Part shown: positions 47,033 through 57,600 of the stretch, in pieces
How positions within the stretch are numbered: the first letter of the stretch is position 1
How the letters are laid out: every line of letters begins with the position of its first letter
From: Novosphingobium beihaiense
Lineage (GTDB): Bacteria > Pseudomonadota > Alphaproteobacteria > Sphingomonadales > Sphingomonadaceae
Assembly: GCF_022832375.1 (NCBI RefSeq)
Contig: NZ_JALHLG010000005.1
Location: forward strand, 248,001 to 312,000
Length of the DNA stretch: 64,000 nt
Direction: 5' to 3'
Notes under the pieces: generated by a model
Told to the model about the DNA's origin: nothing
Database searches by the model: none
Seen by the model: only the letters and a program-made list of their open reading frames with translations
Program-made: the position numbers and the translations under genes

Positions 47033-47248
47033 ATGAGCCAGAGTTTCGAATTCTACGACAGCCGGGCGCGCGAGGCCGCTGCCGAAGCGGCCGCAGCAAA
47101 GCTGGACAATGTACGTCAGCGGGCACTGCGATCCGAAGCGACTTGGCGGGGGCTGGCGGACAAGGCCAAGTCCATGGCTGACCGGCGTGCCGTTATCCAA
47201 CAGGAAAAGGCAGACGCGCGTGCTGAGGAAATGAATTTTCCAGAATAG
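47033..47248 (+). CDS. Small conserved hypothetical protein (71 aa)
   Basis: 71-residue highly charged, helical protein (MSQSFEFYDSRAREAAAEAA, then ADKAKSMADRRAVIQQEKAD). I do not recognise a family. A GGGAG ribosome site lies upstream (GAACGGGAGAAACCC before the ATG), and the composition fits a real coding gene. No signal or membrane segment. It follows the cold-shock gene and ends before a strong terminator, so the two may be co-transcribed. Confidence 0.65.
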   Translation: MSQSFEFYDSRAREAAAEAAAAKLDNVRQRALRSEATWRGLADKAKSMADRRAVIQQEKADARAEEMNFPE

Positions 47249-47279
47249 CCGGACAGCACAATAGCTCGCCATCTAACGA

Positions 47280-47309
47280 AAAACCCCCGCCGGTAAGGGC
47301 GGGGGTTTT
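47280..47309. terminator. Bidirectional terminator
   Basis: Perfect 12-base arms AAAACCCCCGCC (47280-47291) and GGCGGGGGTTTT (47298-47309) around a 6-base loop. It has T-runs in both directions and lies between convergent genes (small hypothetical and thiolase). Confidence 0.9.
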
Positions 47310-47334
47310 CGTGTTCAGTGCTGTAGCCCGGCTA

Positions 47335-48528
47335 TCAGGCCATTTCGATGGCCACGGCCGTGGCTTCGCCGCCGCCGATGCAGAGCGAGGCGACGCCCTT
47401 CTTCAGGCCCTTTTCCTTCAGGGCATTGATCAGGGTGACGATGATGCGCGAGCCAGAAGCGCCGATCGGGTGGCCCAGCGCCGTGGCGCCGCCGTTGACG
47501 TTGACCTTGTCGTGCGGGATGCCGAGGTCCTTCATCGCGAACATTGCGACGCAGGCGAAAGCCTCGTTCACTTCGAACAGATCGACGTCCGCCAGGTTCC
47601 AGCCGGTCTTTTCCATCAGCTTGGTGATCGCGCCCACCGGAGCGGTGGTGAACTTGGCGGGCTCCTGTGCGTGTGCCGCAACGCCTACGACGGTGGCGAC
47701 CGGGGAGAGCCCCTTGGCTTCGGCCACGCTCTTGCGGGTCAGCACCATGGCTGCGGCGCCGTCGGAGATCGAGCTGGAGCTGGCGGCGGTGATGGTGCCG
47801 TCCTTGGCAAAGGCCGGACGCAGCGTGCGGATCTTTTCCGGATTGCCCTTGGGCGGCTGCTCATCGGTGTCGACGATCACTTCGCCCTTGCGGGTCTTGA
47901 CGGTGACGGGAACGACTTCGCCCTTGAACGCACCGGTCTCGATCGCTTCCACCGCGCGGCGCAGCGACTCGACCGAGTAATCGTCCTGGGCTTCGCGGGT
48001 GAGCTGGTATTCGTCAGCGCTCACCTGGGCGAAGGAGCCCATCGAGCCGCCTTCGTAAGCATCTTCGAGGCCGTCGAGGAACATGTGATCGTAAAGCGTG
48101 TCGTGACCGGCCCGGGCGCCGCTGCGGTGCTTCTTCGAGAGGTAGGGAGCATTGGTCATCGACTCCATGCCGCCCGCGATCACCACGTCGAGCGAACCGG
48201 CGGCCAGCGCCTCTGCGCCCATGATCACTGTTTGCATGCCCGAGCCGCAGACCTTGTTGACCGTGGTGGCCTGGACCGACTTGGGCAGGCCGGCCTTGAG
48301 CGCGGCCTGGCGGGCAGGGGCCTGGCCAAGACCGGCAGGCAGCACGCAGCCCATGTAGATACGCTCGATGTCGTCGCCCGCGACTCCGGCGCGCTCGACA
48401 GCGGCCTTCACAGCGGTCGCGCCAAGGTCGGTCGCGGCGACTTCGGCCAGCGAACCCTGCAGGCCGCCCATCGGCGTGCGAGCGTAAGAAAGAATGACAA
48501 TCGGGTCTGAAGCCGAAATCTGAGCCAT
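47335..48528 (-). CDS. Acetyl-CoA C-acetyltransferase (thiolase)
   Basis: Thiolase that joins or cleaves acetoacetyl-CoA-type esters. The product from the ATG at 48528 is 397 residues. It has the nucleophilic Cys at about 94 in TTVNKVCGSGMQTVIMG, the NEAFA motif in LFEVNEAFACVAMFAM, the His in NGGATALGHPIGASGSRI, and the last Cys in SLCIGGGEATAVAIE. All are intact. It could serve degradation or acetoacetyl-CoA synthesis; no neighbouring gene decides. Confidence 0.94.
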   Translation of the reverse strand: MAQISASDPIVILSYARTPMGGLQGSLAEVAATDLGATAVKAAVERAGVAGDDIERIYMGCVLPAGLGQAPARQAALKAGLPKSVQATTVNKVCGSGMQTVIMGAEALAAGSLDVVIAGGMESMTNAPYLSKKHRSGARAGHDTLYDHMFLDGLEDAYEGGSMGSFAQVSADEYQLTREAQDDYSVESLRRAVEAIETGAFKGEVVPVTVKTRKGEVIVDTDEQPPKGNPEKIRTLRPAFAKDGTITAASSSSISDGAAAMVLTRKSVAEAKGLSPVATVVGVAAHAQEPAKFTTAPVGAITKLMEKTGWNLADVDLFEVNEAFACVAMFAMKDLGIPHDKVNVNGGATALGHPIGASGSRIIVTLINALKEKGLKKGVASLCIGGGEATAVAIEMA

Positions 48529-48985
48529 GTGCGTGCCTCTCAAGTTATAGTGTTAGACAGTTGCCGACCGGATAATGTTGCGATGCACCAAATGCAATGA
48601 CGGAAAAATGGGGGCCGTAACGGTATACTGTTCCGGAACCGCGACCGCTCGGCGCCGGGCAAAGTCTGGCGGCAGCTCTTCTGGTCCTGCCCACCTTCCG
48701 GGCGGGATTTCGAGGAACTTCCCGCATCAAGATGGGAAGCCGGAGGGATATTGCCAGCCCGACTCGCGGCAGGGCAAGCGGCGCCAGGCGATGTCATGAA
48801 GTTGCCCGGACCGTGCGTGCAAAGCCCGAATTCCGGCCTTACCGGCCAGAGTCTTGTTGCATTGCAATGGATAAGGCCGGAATAATCCAAGGCGACACCT
48901 TGCGATGCCGGGAGGCCTGTCCTAAGAGCGCGCCCAACGACCGGGCGTGCCCCGTATGAGGTGAGTCCGGCAGTCGCATTCCGGT
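48529..48985. other. Long gap between thiolase and nuoA
   Basis: A 457-base gap between the divergent thiolase gene and the nuo operon, where the nuo promoter must lie. It holds a perfect 12-base inverted repeat (ATTCCGGCCTTA at 48830-48841 and TAAGGCCGGAAT at 48872-48883, 30-base loop). I cannot identify a tRNA, 6S RNA or coding gene in it. A possible promoter is not clear. Confidence 0.5.
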
Positions 48986-49000
48986 ATGAGGCCAGAACCA

Positions 49001-49375
49001 TTGACTGATCTGTCACAATACCTGCCGATCCTGATATTCCTGGTGATCGCACTGGCGCTATCGGCGGTAATCGTTTTTCTGCCGATGGGCGTGGCCCGCC
49101 TGACCGGCACGCACCAGCCCAACGCCGACAAGAACAGCGAGTACGAATGCGGCTTTCCCGCGTTCGAGGATCCGCGCAGCCAGTTTGACGTGCGCTTCTA
49201 TCTGGTGGCGATCCTGTTCATCATCTTCGACCTTGAGGCCGCGTTCCTGTTTCCCTGGGCCGTCTCGCTCAAGCTGACCGGCTGGGCCGGGTGGGTGACG
49301 ATGATGGTATTCCTCGGCGAACTGGCCATTGGCCTTGCCTATGCATGGAAGAAGGGAGCTCTGGACTGGGAATGA
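49001..49375 (+). CDS. nuoA: NADH-quinone oxidoreductase subunit A
   Basis: Membrane subunit of complex I near the quinone site. The 124-residue product (TTG start at 49001) reads (M)[19 protein letters not shown], then the loop with Cys ([20 protein letters not shown]) that reaches the Q site, and three membrane segments. GAGG about nine bases upstream favours TTG 49001 over the ATG at 48986, which would add five residues. It is the first gene of the nuo operon and overlaps nuoB (ATGA). Confidence 0.9.
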   Translation: MTDLSQYLPILIFLVIALALSAVIVFLPMGVARLTGTHQPNADKNSEYECGFPAFEDPRSQFDVRFYLVAILFIIFDLEAAFLFPWAVSLKLTGWAGWVTMMVFLGELAIGLAYAWKKGALDWE

Positions 49376-49929
49376 GCACACTCGTGAACTCTGCCGGACG
49401 GCCCCTTTCGCAAGGCGGCGCTGTGACGGCCCCCGATCAGGCGTTTTTCAACGACCTCAATCAGGAAGTGTCCGACAAGGGCTTTCTGGTGACCTCGACC
49501 GAGGAACTGTTCCAGTGGGCCCGCACCGGCTCGCTGTGGTGGATGACCTTCGGCCTTGCCTGCTGCGCGGTCGAGATGATCCACGTGAACATGCCGCGTT
49601 ACGACATGGAGCGCTTCGGTGCCGCGCCGCGCGCCTCGCCGCGCCAGTCGGACGTGATGATCGTGGCCGGCACGCTGTGCAACAAGATGGCCCCGGCGCT
49701 GCGCAAGGTCTATGACCAGATGTCGGAGCCGAAGTACGTCATCTCGATGGGCTCGTGCGCCAATGGCGGTGGGTACTACCACTACAGCTATTCCGTCGTG
49801 CGCGGCTGTGACCGCATCGTGCCGGTCGATATCTATGTGCCCGGCTGCCCGCCGACTGCCGAAGCGCTGCTTTACGGCGTGATGCAGTTGCAGCGGAAAA
49901 TCCGCCGCGTCGGCACGGTGGAAAGGTGA
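49372..49929 (+). CDS. nuoB: NADH-quinone oxidoreductase subunit B
   Basis: Carries iron-sulfur cluster N2, which hands electrons to quinone. The 185-residue product has the four ligands: adjacent Cys 64 and 65 ([20 protein letters not shown]), Cys 129 in [17 protein letters not shown] and Cys 159 in [18 protein letters not shown] 49372 overlaps the nuoA stop by four bases. A pair of REP-like elements lies between its end and nuoC. Confidence 0.96.
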   Translation: MSTLVNSAGRPLSQGGAVTAPDQAFFNDLNQEVSDKGFLVTSTEELFQWARTGSLWWMTFGLACCAVEMIHVNMPRYDMERFGAAPRASPRQSDVMIVAGTLCNKMAPALRKVYDQMSEPKYVISMGSCANGGGYYHYSYSVVRGCDRIVPVDIYVPGCPPTAEALLYGVMQLQRKIRRVGTVER

Positions 49930-49940
49930 GGGGCGTGAGC

Positions 49941-50027
49941 ATCCTTCGACAAGCTCAGGATGAGCGGACCTTTACTTTGGAACAAACCCCAACCCCGCTC
50001 AGGCTGAGCTCGTCGAAGCCCGCGCGC
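49941..50027. repeat. REP-like pair inside the nuo operon
   Basis: One copy of the core (49941-49968, ATCCTTCGACAAGCTCAGGA then TGAGCGGA) and an inverted copy (49995-50027, CTCAGGCTGAGCTCGTCGAA within it) flank a 26-base spacer and can fold as a hairpin in the mRNA. They fill the 115-base gap between nuoB and nuoC, which otherwise should be very small in this operon. Confidence 0.85.
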
Positions 50028-50044
50028 AACGGCTGGAGTGCTGT

Positions 50045-50674
50045 ATGACCGTCCTCCATTCCGCCCCCAAGTTCGCTTCGAACGAAGGCGTTCTCGATAC
50101 GCTGAGCGCCGCGCTCGGCTCCATGCTGGTGTCCGGCAAGGAAGAGCATGGCGAAGTCGTGCTCACCATTGCGCGCGGCGAGATCGAGAACGCGCTCAAG
50201 CTGCTGCGTGACGAGCACGAATATCAGGCGCTGATGGAAATGGCGGGGGTGGATTATCCCTCGCGCCCCGAGCGTTTCGATGTCGTCTACATGCTGCTGT
50301 CGTACACCAAGAACCACCGCCTGCTGGTGAAGGTTAACGCGGCCGAGAATACGCCGGTGCCGACTGTCACCACGCTGTGGCCCAACGCGGGCTGGCTGGA
50401 GCGGGAAGTGTTCGACATGTACGGGGTGATCTTCGCGGGCAACCCGGACTTGCGCCGCATCCTCACCGACTACGGGTTCGAAGGCCATCCGTTCCGCAAG
50501 GACTTCCCGCTCACCGGCTATCAGGAACTGCGCTACTCCGAAGAGGATAAGCGCGTGGTCTACGAGCCGGTCAAGCTTGCGCAGGACTTGCGCCAGTTTG
50601 ACTTCATGAGCCCCTGGGAAGGCGCGGAATACGTGCTGCCGGGCGATGAGAAGGCCGAGGGAGACAAAGTATGA
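50045..50674 (+). CDS. nuoC: NADH-quinone oxidoreductase subunit C
   Basis: Peripheral-arm subunit of complex I, separate from NuoD here. The 209-residue product has [40 protein letters not shown], then [20 protein letters not shown] and [18 protein letters not shown] 50045 follows the REP pair. Its stop overlaps the nuoD ATG by four bases. Confidence 0.96.
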   Translation: MTVLHSAPKFASNEGVLDTLSAALGSMLVSGKEEHGEVVLTIARGEIENALKLLRDEHEYQALMEMAGVDYPSRPERFDVVYMLLSYTKNHRLLVKVNAAENTPVPTVTTLWPNAGWLEREVFDMYGVIFAGNPDLRRILTDYGFEGHPFRKDFPLTGYQELRYSEEDKRVVYEPVKLAQDLRQFDFMSPWEGAEYVLPGDEKAEGDKV

Positions 50675-51882
50675 GCATGCAGCTCGAACAGTCGCCCACC
50701 ACCACGGGCGAAGTCGTAGACAACTACACGATCAACTTCGGTCCGCAGCACCCGGCCGCGCACGGCGTGCTGCGCATGGTCATGGAGCTGGACGGCGAAG
50801 TGATCGAGCGCATCGATCCGCACGTCGGCCTGCTGCACCGCGGCACCGAGAAGCTGATCGAGCACAAGACCTACCTTCAGGCGCTGCCGTACTTCGACCG
50901 TCTGGACTACTGCTCGCCGCTGGGCATGGAGCACTCCTACGTGCTGGCGGTCGAAAAGCTGCTCAACGTCGAAGTGCCGCTGCGCGCCCAGTACTTGCGC
51001 GTGCTCTTCGCCGAGCTGACCCGTATCTGCAACCACATGCTCAACATCGGCAGCCACGTCATGGACGTGGGCGCGATGACGCCGAACCTGTGGCTGTTCG
51101 AAATCCGCGAGGATTGCCTCAACTTCTTCGAGCGCGCTTCGGGCGCCCGCATGCACTCGGCCTGGTTCCGTCCGGGCGGCGTGCATCAGGACGTGCCGCT
51201 CAAGCTGCTGGCCGACATGGCCGAATGGCTCGACACGCGCCTGCCGACGCTGTTCGAGGACGCGATGAGCCTCGTCGTCGACAACCGCATCTTCAAGCAG
51301 CGCAATGTCGATATCGCCCTTGTCAGCAAGGAAGACGCGATTGCATGGGGCTTCTCCGGCCCGATGATCCGCGCGGCGGGCATCCCCTGGGATATCCGCA
51401 AGCAGCAGCCTTACGACGTCTATGACCGCATGGACTTCGAGATCCCGGTGGGCACCAATTCCGACTGCTACGACCGTATGATGGTCCGCGTCGAGGAAGT
51501 GCGCCAGTCCGCGAAGATCATGAAGCAGTGCCTGGCCGAGATGCCCGAAGGCCCGATCTGCTCGGACGACCGCAAGGTCTCGCCGCCCAAGCGCGCCGAG
51601 ATGAAGAGCTCGATGGAATCGCTGATCCATCACTTCAAGCTCTACACCGAAGGCTTCCACGTTCCGGCGGGCGAAGTCTACGTCGCTACCGAAAGCCCCA
51701 AGGGCGAATTCGGCGTCTATCTGGTCTCGGACGGCTCCAACAAGCCTTACCGCTGCAAGATCCGTCCGACCGCGTTCAGCCACCTGCAGGCGATGGACTT
51801 CATGTCCAAGGGCCACATGCTGCCGGACGCGACCGCCATTCTGGGCGCCATCGACGTGGTGTTCGGGGAGTGCGACCGTTGA
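50671..51882 (+). CDS. nuoD: NADH-quinone oxidoreductase subunit D
   Basis: 49-kDa-type subunit that forms the quinone-binding pocket with NuoB. The 403-residue product has [20 protein letters not shown] with the Q-site His, [20 protein letters not shown], then [20 protein letters not shown] and ends [13 protein letters not shown] 50671 overlaps nuoC. Its stop overlaps the TTG of a small extra gene. Confidence 0.97.
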   Translation: MSMQLEQSPTTTGEVVDNYTINFGPQHPAAHGVLRMVMELDGEVIERIDPHVGLLHRGTEKLIEHKTYLQALPYFDRLDYCSPLGMEHSYVLAVEKLLNVEVPLRAQYLRVLFAELTRICNHMLNIGSHVMDVGAMTPNLWLFEIREDCLNFFERASGARMHSAWFRPGGVHQDVPLKLLADMAEWLDTRLPTLFEDAMSLVVDNRIFKQRNVDIALVSKEDAIAWGFSGPMIRAAGIPWDIRKQQPYDVYDRMDFEIPVGTNSDCYDRMMVRVEEVRQSAKIMKQCLAEMPEGPICSDDRKVSPPKRAEMKSSMESLIHHFKLYTEGFHVPAGEVYVATESPKGEFGVYLVSDGSNKPYRCKIRPTAFSHLQAMDFMSKGHMLPDATAILGAIDVVFGECDR

Positions 51883-52079
51883 GGCTGACGACGGTGGAGA
51901 TGATCCGCGTGTGGGCGGCCATGACCGGGCTGTTCCTCGTCGCGCTCTATTTCGGCGTGCTCTCCACCGGATCGCAGCCGTCTCCGACGATCGCCATGCT
52001 TGTGAGTGCGATCGCCGGTTTCGAGATTTTCTTTTTCGGCCAGGATCAATGGCTGAAGCGCAGGGGTAAGCATGGCTGA
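51879..52079 (+). CDS. Small membrane protein between nuoD and nuoE (66 aa)
   Basis: Small gene that is not a standard complex I subunit. From TTG 51879 the product is 66 residues, (M)[20 protein letters not shown] then a second hydrophobic stretch ([18 protein letters not shown]), ending [12 protein letters not shown]; two membrane segments are likely. TTG 51879 has GGGGAG eight bases upstream and overlaps the nuoD stop. ATG 51900 (59 residues) is the alternative. Its stop overlaps nuoE by eight bases, so it is expressed with the operon. Its role is unknown; it could be an assembly factor or accessory subunit. Confidence 0.65.
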   Translation: MRLTTVEMIRVWAAMTGLFLVALYFGVLSTGSQPSPTIAMLVSAIAGFEIFFFGQDQWLKRRGKHG

Positions 52080-52740
52080 CCGCTATATCGAACCTGATAC
52101 GCCCGAACTGCGGGCGCGTTGGGGCAATTTTGCCTGGACCGAAGCCAACGCCGCGAAGGCGAAGGAGATCGTCGCACGCTATCCGGAGGGGCGCCAGCGC
52201 TCGGCCGTGATGCCGCTGCTCGATCTCGCCCAGCGCCAGGTCGGCGCGGAGGAAAACACGCAAGGCTGGCTGCCGATCCCGGTGATGGAATATGTCGCGG
52301 CTTACCTCGACATGCCGATCATCCGCGTGGTCGAGGTCGCGACGTTCTACACGATGTACAACATCGCCCCGATCGGCCGTTTCCACGTGCAGGTCTGCGG
52401 CACCACGCCGTGCATGCTGCGCGGATCGGACGATATCATCGCCGCTTGCAAGAAGCGCGGGATGAAACCCGGCCACACCACCGAAGACGGCATGTGGTCG
52501 TTCACCGAAGTCGAGTGCATGGGCAATTGCGCCTCGGCCCCGATGGTGCAGATCAACGATGACAACTATGAGGATCTGACGGCGGAGCGCATGGACGCGG
52601 TGCTCGATGCTCTGGCCAAGGGCGAAACGCCCAAGGCCGGGACGCAGGAGCCGGGCCGCCACACCGTCGAACCATCGGGCGGGCCGACCACGCTCAAGGA
52701 GATGGTCTCCGAAAATCACGATTATCGAGGGGAGTGGTAA
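52072..52740 (+). CDS. nuoE: NADH-quinone oxidoreductase subunit E
   Basis: 24-kDa-type subunit with the [2Fe-2S] cluster N1a. The 222-residue product has the four Cys ligands at about 109, 114 (VQVCGTTPCMLRG) and 149, 153 (VECMGNCASAPMVQIN). A C-terminal tail of about 50 residues after the domain is a common alphaproteobacterial extension. It overlaps the small gene before it by eight bases and ends three bases before nuoF. Confidence 0.96.
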   Translation: MADRYIEPDTPELRARWGNFAWTEANAAKAKEIVARYPEGRQRSAVMPLLDLAQRQVGAEENTQGWLPIPVMEYVAAYLDMPIIRVVEVATFYTMYNIAPIGRFHVQVCGTTPCMLRGSDDIIAACKKRGMKPGHTTEDGMWSFTEVECMGNCASAPMVQINDDNYEDLTAERMDAVLDALAKGETPKAGTQEPGRHTVEPSGGPTTLKEMVSENHDYRGEW

Positions 52741-52743
52741 GCC

Positions 52744-54045
52744 ATGGCTCTCCAGGACAAGGACCGCATCTTCACCAATGTCTACGGCTATCAGCCGAGG
52801 AACCTGAAGGAAGCGCAGGCGCGCGGCGCCTGGGACGGCACCAAGGATATTCTCGCCAAGGGCAAGGAAGCCATTATCGAGGAGGTCAAGGCCTCGGGGC
52901 TTCGCGGGCGCGGCGGTGCGGGCTTCCCCACCGGCCTCAAGTGGTCCTTCATGCCGAAGGAACCGCCCAAGGATCATAACGGCAATCCCAAGCCCAGCTT
53001 CCTCGTCATCAATGCCGACGAATCCGAGCCGGGTTCGTGCAAGGACCGTGAGATCATCCGTCACGATCCGCATATCTTGCTCGAAGGCGCGCTGGTTGCC
53101 GGTTTCGCGATGGGCGCGCGCGCGGCCTACATCTACATTCGCGGCGAATACATTCGCGAGGCGGAAACGCTCTTTGCCGCGCGTGATGAGGCTTATGCCG
53201 CGGGCCTGCTGGGCAAGAACGCTTGCGGTTCGGGCTACGATTTCGACGTCTTCGTCCATCGCGGCGCGGGCGCCTACATCTGCGGCGAAGAGACCGCGAT
53301 GATCGAAAGCCTCGAAGGCAAGAAGGGTCAGCCCCGCCTCAAGCCGCCGTTCCCGGCCGGTGCAGGCCTCTATGGTTGCCCGACCACGGTCAACAACGTT
53401 GAGTCCATTGCCGTTGCGCCGACGATCATGCGGCGCGGCGCATCGTGGTTCTCCGGCTTTGGGCGGGAAAACAACAAGGGCACCAAGCTCTTCCAGATTT
53501 CTGGCCACGTGAACAAGCCGTGTGTCGTCGAAGAGGAAATGAGCATTCCCTTCAGCGAACTCATCGAAAAGCATTGCGGCGGCATTCGGGGCGGTAAGGA
53601 CAACCTGCTGGCCGTGATCCCGGGCGGTTCCTCTGTCCCGCTGGTTCCCGCCGAGCAGATCTGGGACGCGCCGATGGACTTCGACGGTCTCAAGGCCGTC
53701 GGTTCCGGTCTCGGCACGGCCGCCGTGATCGTGATGGACAAGTCCACCGATATCGTGCGCGCCATTGCCCGCCTCTCGCGCTTCTACAAGCACGAGAGCT
53801 GCGGCCAGTGCACGCCCTGCCGCGAAGGCACGGGCTGGATGTGGCGCGTGATGGAACGCCTGCGCACCGGTGACGCGGCGGTCGAGGAAATCGACATGCT
53901 GCAGCAGGTGACCAAGCAGGTCGAAGGCCACACCATCTGCGCTCTGGGCGACGCGGCCGCATGGCCGATCCAGGGCCTGATCCGCCACTTCCGCCCCGAG
54001 CTGGAACGCCGGATCGCTGAAAACATGCCGGAGGCCGCTGAGTAA
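52744..54045 (+). CDS. nuoF: NADH-quinone oxidoreductase subunit F
   Basis: NADH-binding 51-kDa-type subunit with FMN and the N3 [4Fe-4S] cluster. The 433-residue product has the nucleotide site [20 protein letters not shown], the FMN site [16 protein letters not shown] and the cluster ligands [15 protein letters not shown]. The stop overlaps the nuoG ATG by one base (TAATG). Confidence 0.97.
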   Translation: MALQDKDRIFTNVYGYQPRNLKEAQARGAWDGTKDILAKGKEAIIEEVKASGLRGRGGAGFPTGLKWSFMPKEPPKDHNGNPKPSFLVINADESEPGSCKDREIIRHDPHILLEGALVAGFAMGARAAYIYIRGEYIREAETLFAARDEAYAAGLLGKNACGSGYDFDVFVHRGAGAYICGEETAMIESLEGKKGQPRLKPPFPAGAGLYGCPTTVNNVESIAVAPTIMRRGASWFSGFGRENNKGTKLFQISGHVNKPCVVEEEMSIPFSELIEKHCGGIRGGKDNLLAVIPGGSSVPLVPAEQIWDAPMDFDGLKAVGSGLGTAAVIVMDKSTDIVRAIARLSRFYKHESCGQCTPCREGTGWMWRVMERLRTGDAAVEEIDMLQQVTKQVEGHTICALGDAAAWPIQGLIRHFRPELERRIAENMPEAAE

Positions 54046-56063
54046 TGCCCAAGGTAACCGTAGACGGCGTAGAAATCGAAGTCCCGCAGGGCGCCACTGT
54101 CCTGCAGGCCTGCGAGCTGGCCGGTAAGGAAATCCCGCGCTTCTGTTATCATGAGCGCCTGTCGATTGCTGGCAACTGCCGCATGTGCCTCGTCGAGGTG
54201 AAGCCCGGGCCGCCCAAGCCGCAGGCTTCCTGCGCGCTTCCGGCAGGCGAGGGGCAGGAAATCCGCACTGACTCCGAGATGGTCAAGAAGGCGCGGGAAG
54301 GGGTGATGGAGTTCCTCCTCATCAATCACCCGCTCGATTGCCCGATCTGCGACCAGGGCGGCGAGTGCGACTTGCAGGACCAGTCGGTGGCCTATGGCCG
54401 TGGCGGCTCGCGCTATCACGAGCACAAGCGCGCCGTGACCGAAAAGAACATGGGCCCGCTCATCAAGACCACGATGACGCGCTGCATCCATTGCACCCGC
54501 TGCGTGCGCTTCTCCGAGGAAATCGCGGGCGTCGACGAGATCGGCGCGCTCTATCGCGGCGAAAGCACCCAGATCACCACCTATCTGGAGCAGGCCGCGA
54601 AGCATGAGATGTCGGCCAATGTGATCGACCTCTGCCCGGTCGGTGCGCTGACCTCGCGGCCCTATGCGTTCGAGGCGCGGCCGTGGGAGCTGAAGAAGAC
54701 GCTGGGCATCGATGTGTCCGATGCCGTCGGTGCCAATATCCGCATCGACAGCCGTGGCCGCGAAGTCCTGCGTGTCCTCCCGCGTGTCAATGACGACGTG
54801 AACGAGGAATGGATCAGCGACAAGGCGCGCTACATGGTGGACGGCCTCACCAAGCGCCGTCTCGACAAGCCCTACCTGCGCCGCGACGGCAAGCTGGTTC
54901 CCGCGACGTGGAACGAGGCTTTCGCGGCCATCGCCACGCTGAACCCCGGTAACTCGATTGCGGCGGTTGCGGGCGACATGCTCGACTGCGAGACGATGTT
55001 TGCGGCCAAGAAGCTGACCGGCGCACTTGGTTCGAGCTTGCTCGAAGGCCGCCAGACCGGTATGGACTACGACACGTCCAGCCTTGCGGCGGTAAACTTC
55101 AACACCACGCTGGCCGGTATCGAGACCGCCGATGCTATCCTGATCGTTGGCAGCCACGTGCGCTGGGAAGCGCCGCTGGTGAATGCCCGCCTGCGCAAGG
55201 CGGTGAAGCGCGGCGCCAAGATCTTCCTGATCGGCCCCGAGTGGGAAACCACCTTCGGCGGTGAGTTCCTCGGCGAAGACCTGTCCGTCATCGGCAATCT
55301 GCCGAACCACGTCTGGGAAACGATCCGCGATGCCAAGCGTCCGGCGATCATTGTCGGCGGTGCAGGGATCGGCCGGGGCGGTCTGGAAGCTGCGCTTTCG
55401 GTCGGCGAGCAGATCGGCATCGTGCGCGAACTGGAAGACGGCACGAGGTGGAACGGCTTCAACGTGCTCCACATGGCAGCGGCCCGCATGGGCGGCCTTA
55501 TGCTTGGCTTCGCGCAGAAGGGCGGCATCGCCGATATCGTCGCGGCCAAGCCCAAGGTGCTGCTCTCGCTCGGCGCGGACGAGGTGGATTACACCAAGTT
55601 CGCCGACTCGATGATCGTCTATGTCGGCCATCACGGCGACAAGGGCGCCCATGCCGCCGACGTGATCCTGCCTGCCGCGGCCTACACCGAGAAGGCAGGT
55701 ACTTACGTCAACACCGAAGGGCGCGTGCAGTGGGCTGACAAGGCCGTGTTCGCACCGGGCGATGCCCGTGAAGACTGGACCATTCTGCGCGCTCTGGCGG
55801 ACGCTTTCGGCGTCTCGGTGGGCTTCGACAGTTTCGAGGAACTGCGCGCCGCGATGATTTCCGAAGTCCCGGCCCTTGGCATCGAAGGCCTGGCGGACTA
55901 CGGGAGCGACCTGCCTGCCGGTGGCGGTTCCGCATCCGGCCCGATCGCCTACCCGGTCAAGGACTTCTACATGACCAACCCCATCGCTCGCGCCAGCGCG
56001 ACCATGCAGCAATGTTCGGCTGAATTGCTGCACGGTGAGGAGATCGCGGAGGCTGCGGAATGA
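54045..56063 (+). CDS. nuoG: NADH-quinone oxidoreductase subunit G
   Basis: 75-kDa-type subunit with three or more iron-sulfur clusters. The 672-residue product has the N-terminal ferredoxin domain ([2Fe-2S], [20 protein letters not shown]), then [20 protein letters not shown] and [20 protein letters not shown], and a long molybdopterin-like C-terminal domain without the cofactor. It overlaps nuoF by one base and nuoH by four. Confidence 0.96.
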   Translation: MPKVTVDGVEIEVPQGATVLQACELAGKEIPRFCYHERLSIAGNCRMCLVEVKPGPPKPQASCALPAGEGQEIRTDSEMVKKAREGVMEFLLINHPLDCPICDQGGECDLQDQSVAYGRGGSRYHEHKRAVTEKNMGPLIKTTMTRCIHCTRCVRFSEEIAGVDEIGALYRGESTQITTYLEQAAKHEMSANVIDLCPVGALTSRPYAFEARPWELKKTLGIDVSDAVGANIRIDSRGREVLRVLPRVNDDVNEEWISDKARYMVDGLTKRRLDKPYLRRDGKLVPATWNEAFAAIATLNPGNSIAAVAGDMLDCETMFAAKKLTGALGSSLLEGRQTGMDYDTSSLAAVNFNTTLAGIETADAILIVGSHVRWEAPLVNARLRKAVKRGAKIFLIGPEWETTFGGEFLGEDLSVIGNLPNHVWETIRDAKRPAIIVGGAGIGRGGLEAALSVGEQIGIVRELEDGTRWNGFNVLHMAAARMGGLMLGFAQKGGIADIVAAKPKVLLSLGADEVDYTKFADSMIVYVGHHGDKGAHAADVILPAAAYTEKAGTYVNTEGRVQWADKAVFAPGDAREDWTILRALADAFGVSVGFDSFEELRAAMISEVPALGIEGLADYGSDLPAGGGSASGPIAYPVKDFYMTNPIARASATMQQCSAELLHGEEIAEAAE

Positions 56064-57103
56064 CTGCGTTCTTCCAGACCCTCGGCATGTCCTACGAATG
56101 GGCATGGTTCGTTTCGACGATCTGCGGCATTCTGCTGATCGCGCTGCCGCTGCTGCTCGGCGTGGCGATGATCATCTATGCCGACCGCAAGATCTGGGCC
56201 GCCATGGCGCTGCGCCGCGGCCCCAACGTGGTCGGCCCGTTCGGCCTGCTGCAAAGCTTCGCGGACGGTCTCAAGGTCTTCCTGCAGGAAACCATCATTC
56301 CTTCGGCCGCGAACAAGGGCATCTTCCTGATCGCGCCGGTCGTGACTTTCACGGTCGCGCTGATGGCCTGGGCGGTGATCCCGTTCAATTCGGGCGCGAT
56401 CCTCGCGGACATCAACGTCGGCCTGCTCTATGTGCTCGCGATAAGCTCGCTGGGCGTTTACGGCACGATCATGGCGGGCTGGGCTTCGAATTCGAAGTAC
56501 CCGTTCTTCTCCGCGATGCGTGCTTCGGCGCAGATGATTTCCTATGAAGTCTCGATCGGCTTCATTCTGATCTGCGTCGTCCTGTGGGCGGGAACGTTCA
56601 ACATGAACGGTATCGTCAAGGCGCAGCAGGATCACGTCTGGCTGCTGAACGGCTTCGTGTTCAATCCGTTGCTGTTCCCGATGTGGGTCATGTTCCTGAT
56701 CTCGGGCATGGCCGAGACGCAGCGCGCGCCTTTCGACCTCACCGAGGCGGAATCGGAGCTCGTTGCCGGATATCAGACCGAATACTCGTCGATGGCTTTC
56801 GCCGCCTACTGGCTGGGCGAATATGCCAATGTGCTGCTGATGTGCGCGCTCAACGCGACCCTGTTCTGGGGTGGCTGGCTGCCGCCGCTCGACATCCCCG
56901 TTCTGTACCTCGTGCCGGGCATCGTCTGGTTCCTGCTCAAGGTGCTGTTCTTCTTCTTCGTGTTCAGCTGGGTGAAGGCGACCGTCCCGCGGTACCGCTA
57001 TGACCAGCTGATGCGCCTGGGCTGGAAGGTCTTCCTGCCCGTATCGCTGCTGTTCGTTGTTCTCGTCAGCGGCTACCTCATGGCTACCGGACACTTCGCA
57101 TGA
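56060..57103 (+). CDS. nuoH: NADH-quinone oxidoreductase subunit H
   Basis: Membrane subunit that links the quinone site to the proton channels. The 347-residue product has about eight membrane helices. The conserved regions are [40 protein letters not shown], and [20 protein letters not shown] with the key Glu residues. ATG 56060 overlaps the nuoG stop; its own stop overlaps nuoI. Confidence 0.97.
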   Translation: MTAFFQTLGMSYEWAWFVSTICGILLIALPLLLGVAMIIYADRKIWAAMALRRGPNVVGPFGLLQSFADGLKVFLQETIIPSAANKGIFLIAPVVTFTVALMAWAVIPFNSGAILADINVGLLYVLAISSLGVYGTIMAGWASNSKYPFFSAMRASAQMISYEVSIGFILICVVLWAGTFNMNGIVKAQQDHVWLLNGFVFNPLLFPMWVMFLISGMAETQRAPFDLTEAESELVAGYQTEYSSMAFAAYWLGEYANVLLMCALNATLFWGGWLPPLDIPVLYLVPGIVWFLLKVLFFFFVFSWVKATVPRYRYDQLMRLGWKVFLPVSLLFVVLVSGYLMATGHFA

Positions 57104-57585
57104 CCGCCGCTCAACTGATCAAGAGCTTCACGCTCTGGGAGTTCGTGAAGGCGCATTGGCTGACCTTGAAGTACTTCTTCAAGCCCAAGGCGACGATCAA
57201 CTACCCGTTCGAGAAGAACCCGCTTTCGCCGCGCTTCCGTGGTGAGCACGCGCTGCGCCGTTATCCCAACGGCGAGGAACGCTGCATCGCCTGCAAGCTG
57301 TGCGAGGCGATCTGCCCGGCACAGGCGATCACCATCGAGGCGGCGCCGCGTGAAGACGGTTCGCGCCGCACCACGCGCTACGACATCGACATGACGAAGT
57401 GCATCTACTGCGGCTTCTGCCAGGAAGCCTGCCCGGTCGATGCCATCGTCGAGGGGCCGAACTTCGAATACGCGACCGAAACGCGCGAAGAACTGCTCTA
57501 TGACAAGGCTAAGCTATTGGCGAACGGCGATAAGTGGGAGCGGGCGATTGCCGCGAACCTTGAAGCCGATGCGCCGTATCGCTAG
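57100..57585 (+). CDS. nuoI: NADH-quinone oxidoreductase subunit I
   Basis: 23-kDa-type ferredoxin subunit with two [4Fe-4S] clusters (N6a/N6b). The 161-residue product has two classic CxxCxxCxxxCP motifs: [16 protein letters not shown] and [17 protein letters not shown]-terminal [20 protein letters not shown] and [16 protein letters not shown] are standard. It overlaps nuoH by four bases. Confidence 0.98.
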   Translation: MTAAQLIKSFTLWEFVKAHWLTLKYFFKPKATINYPFEKNPLSPRFRGEHALRRYPNGEERCIACKLCEAICPAQAITIEAAPREDGSRRTTRYDIDMTKCIYCGFCQEACPVDAIVEGPNFEYATETREELLYDKAKLLANGDKWERAIAANLEADAPYR

Positions 57586-57600
57586 GAGGCGCGCGGGCTC

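Noticed and set aside
48540-49052. A 170-codon minus-strand frame in the gap before nuoA
   Set aside because: It overlaps the nuoA start, has low-complexity composition and no ribosome site or family similarity.
50560-53988. A 1142-codon open frame on the minus strand across nuoC-nuoF
   Set aside because: It is the mirror of high-GC coding sequence on the plus strand. Its translation is His/Arg/Ala-rich with no family motif, and four clear nuo genes occupy the other strand.
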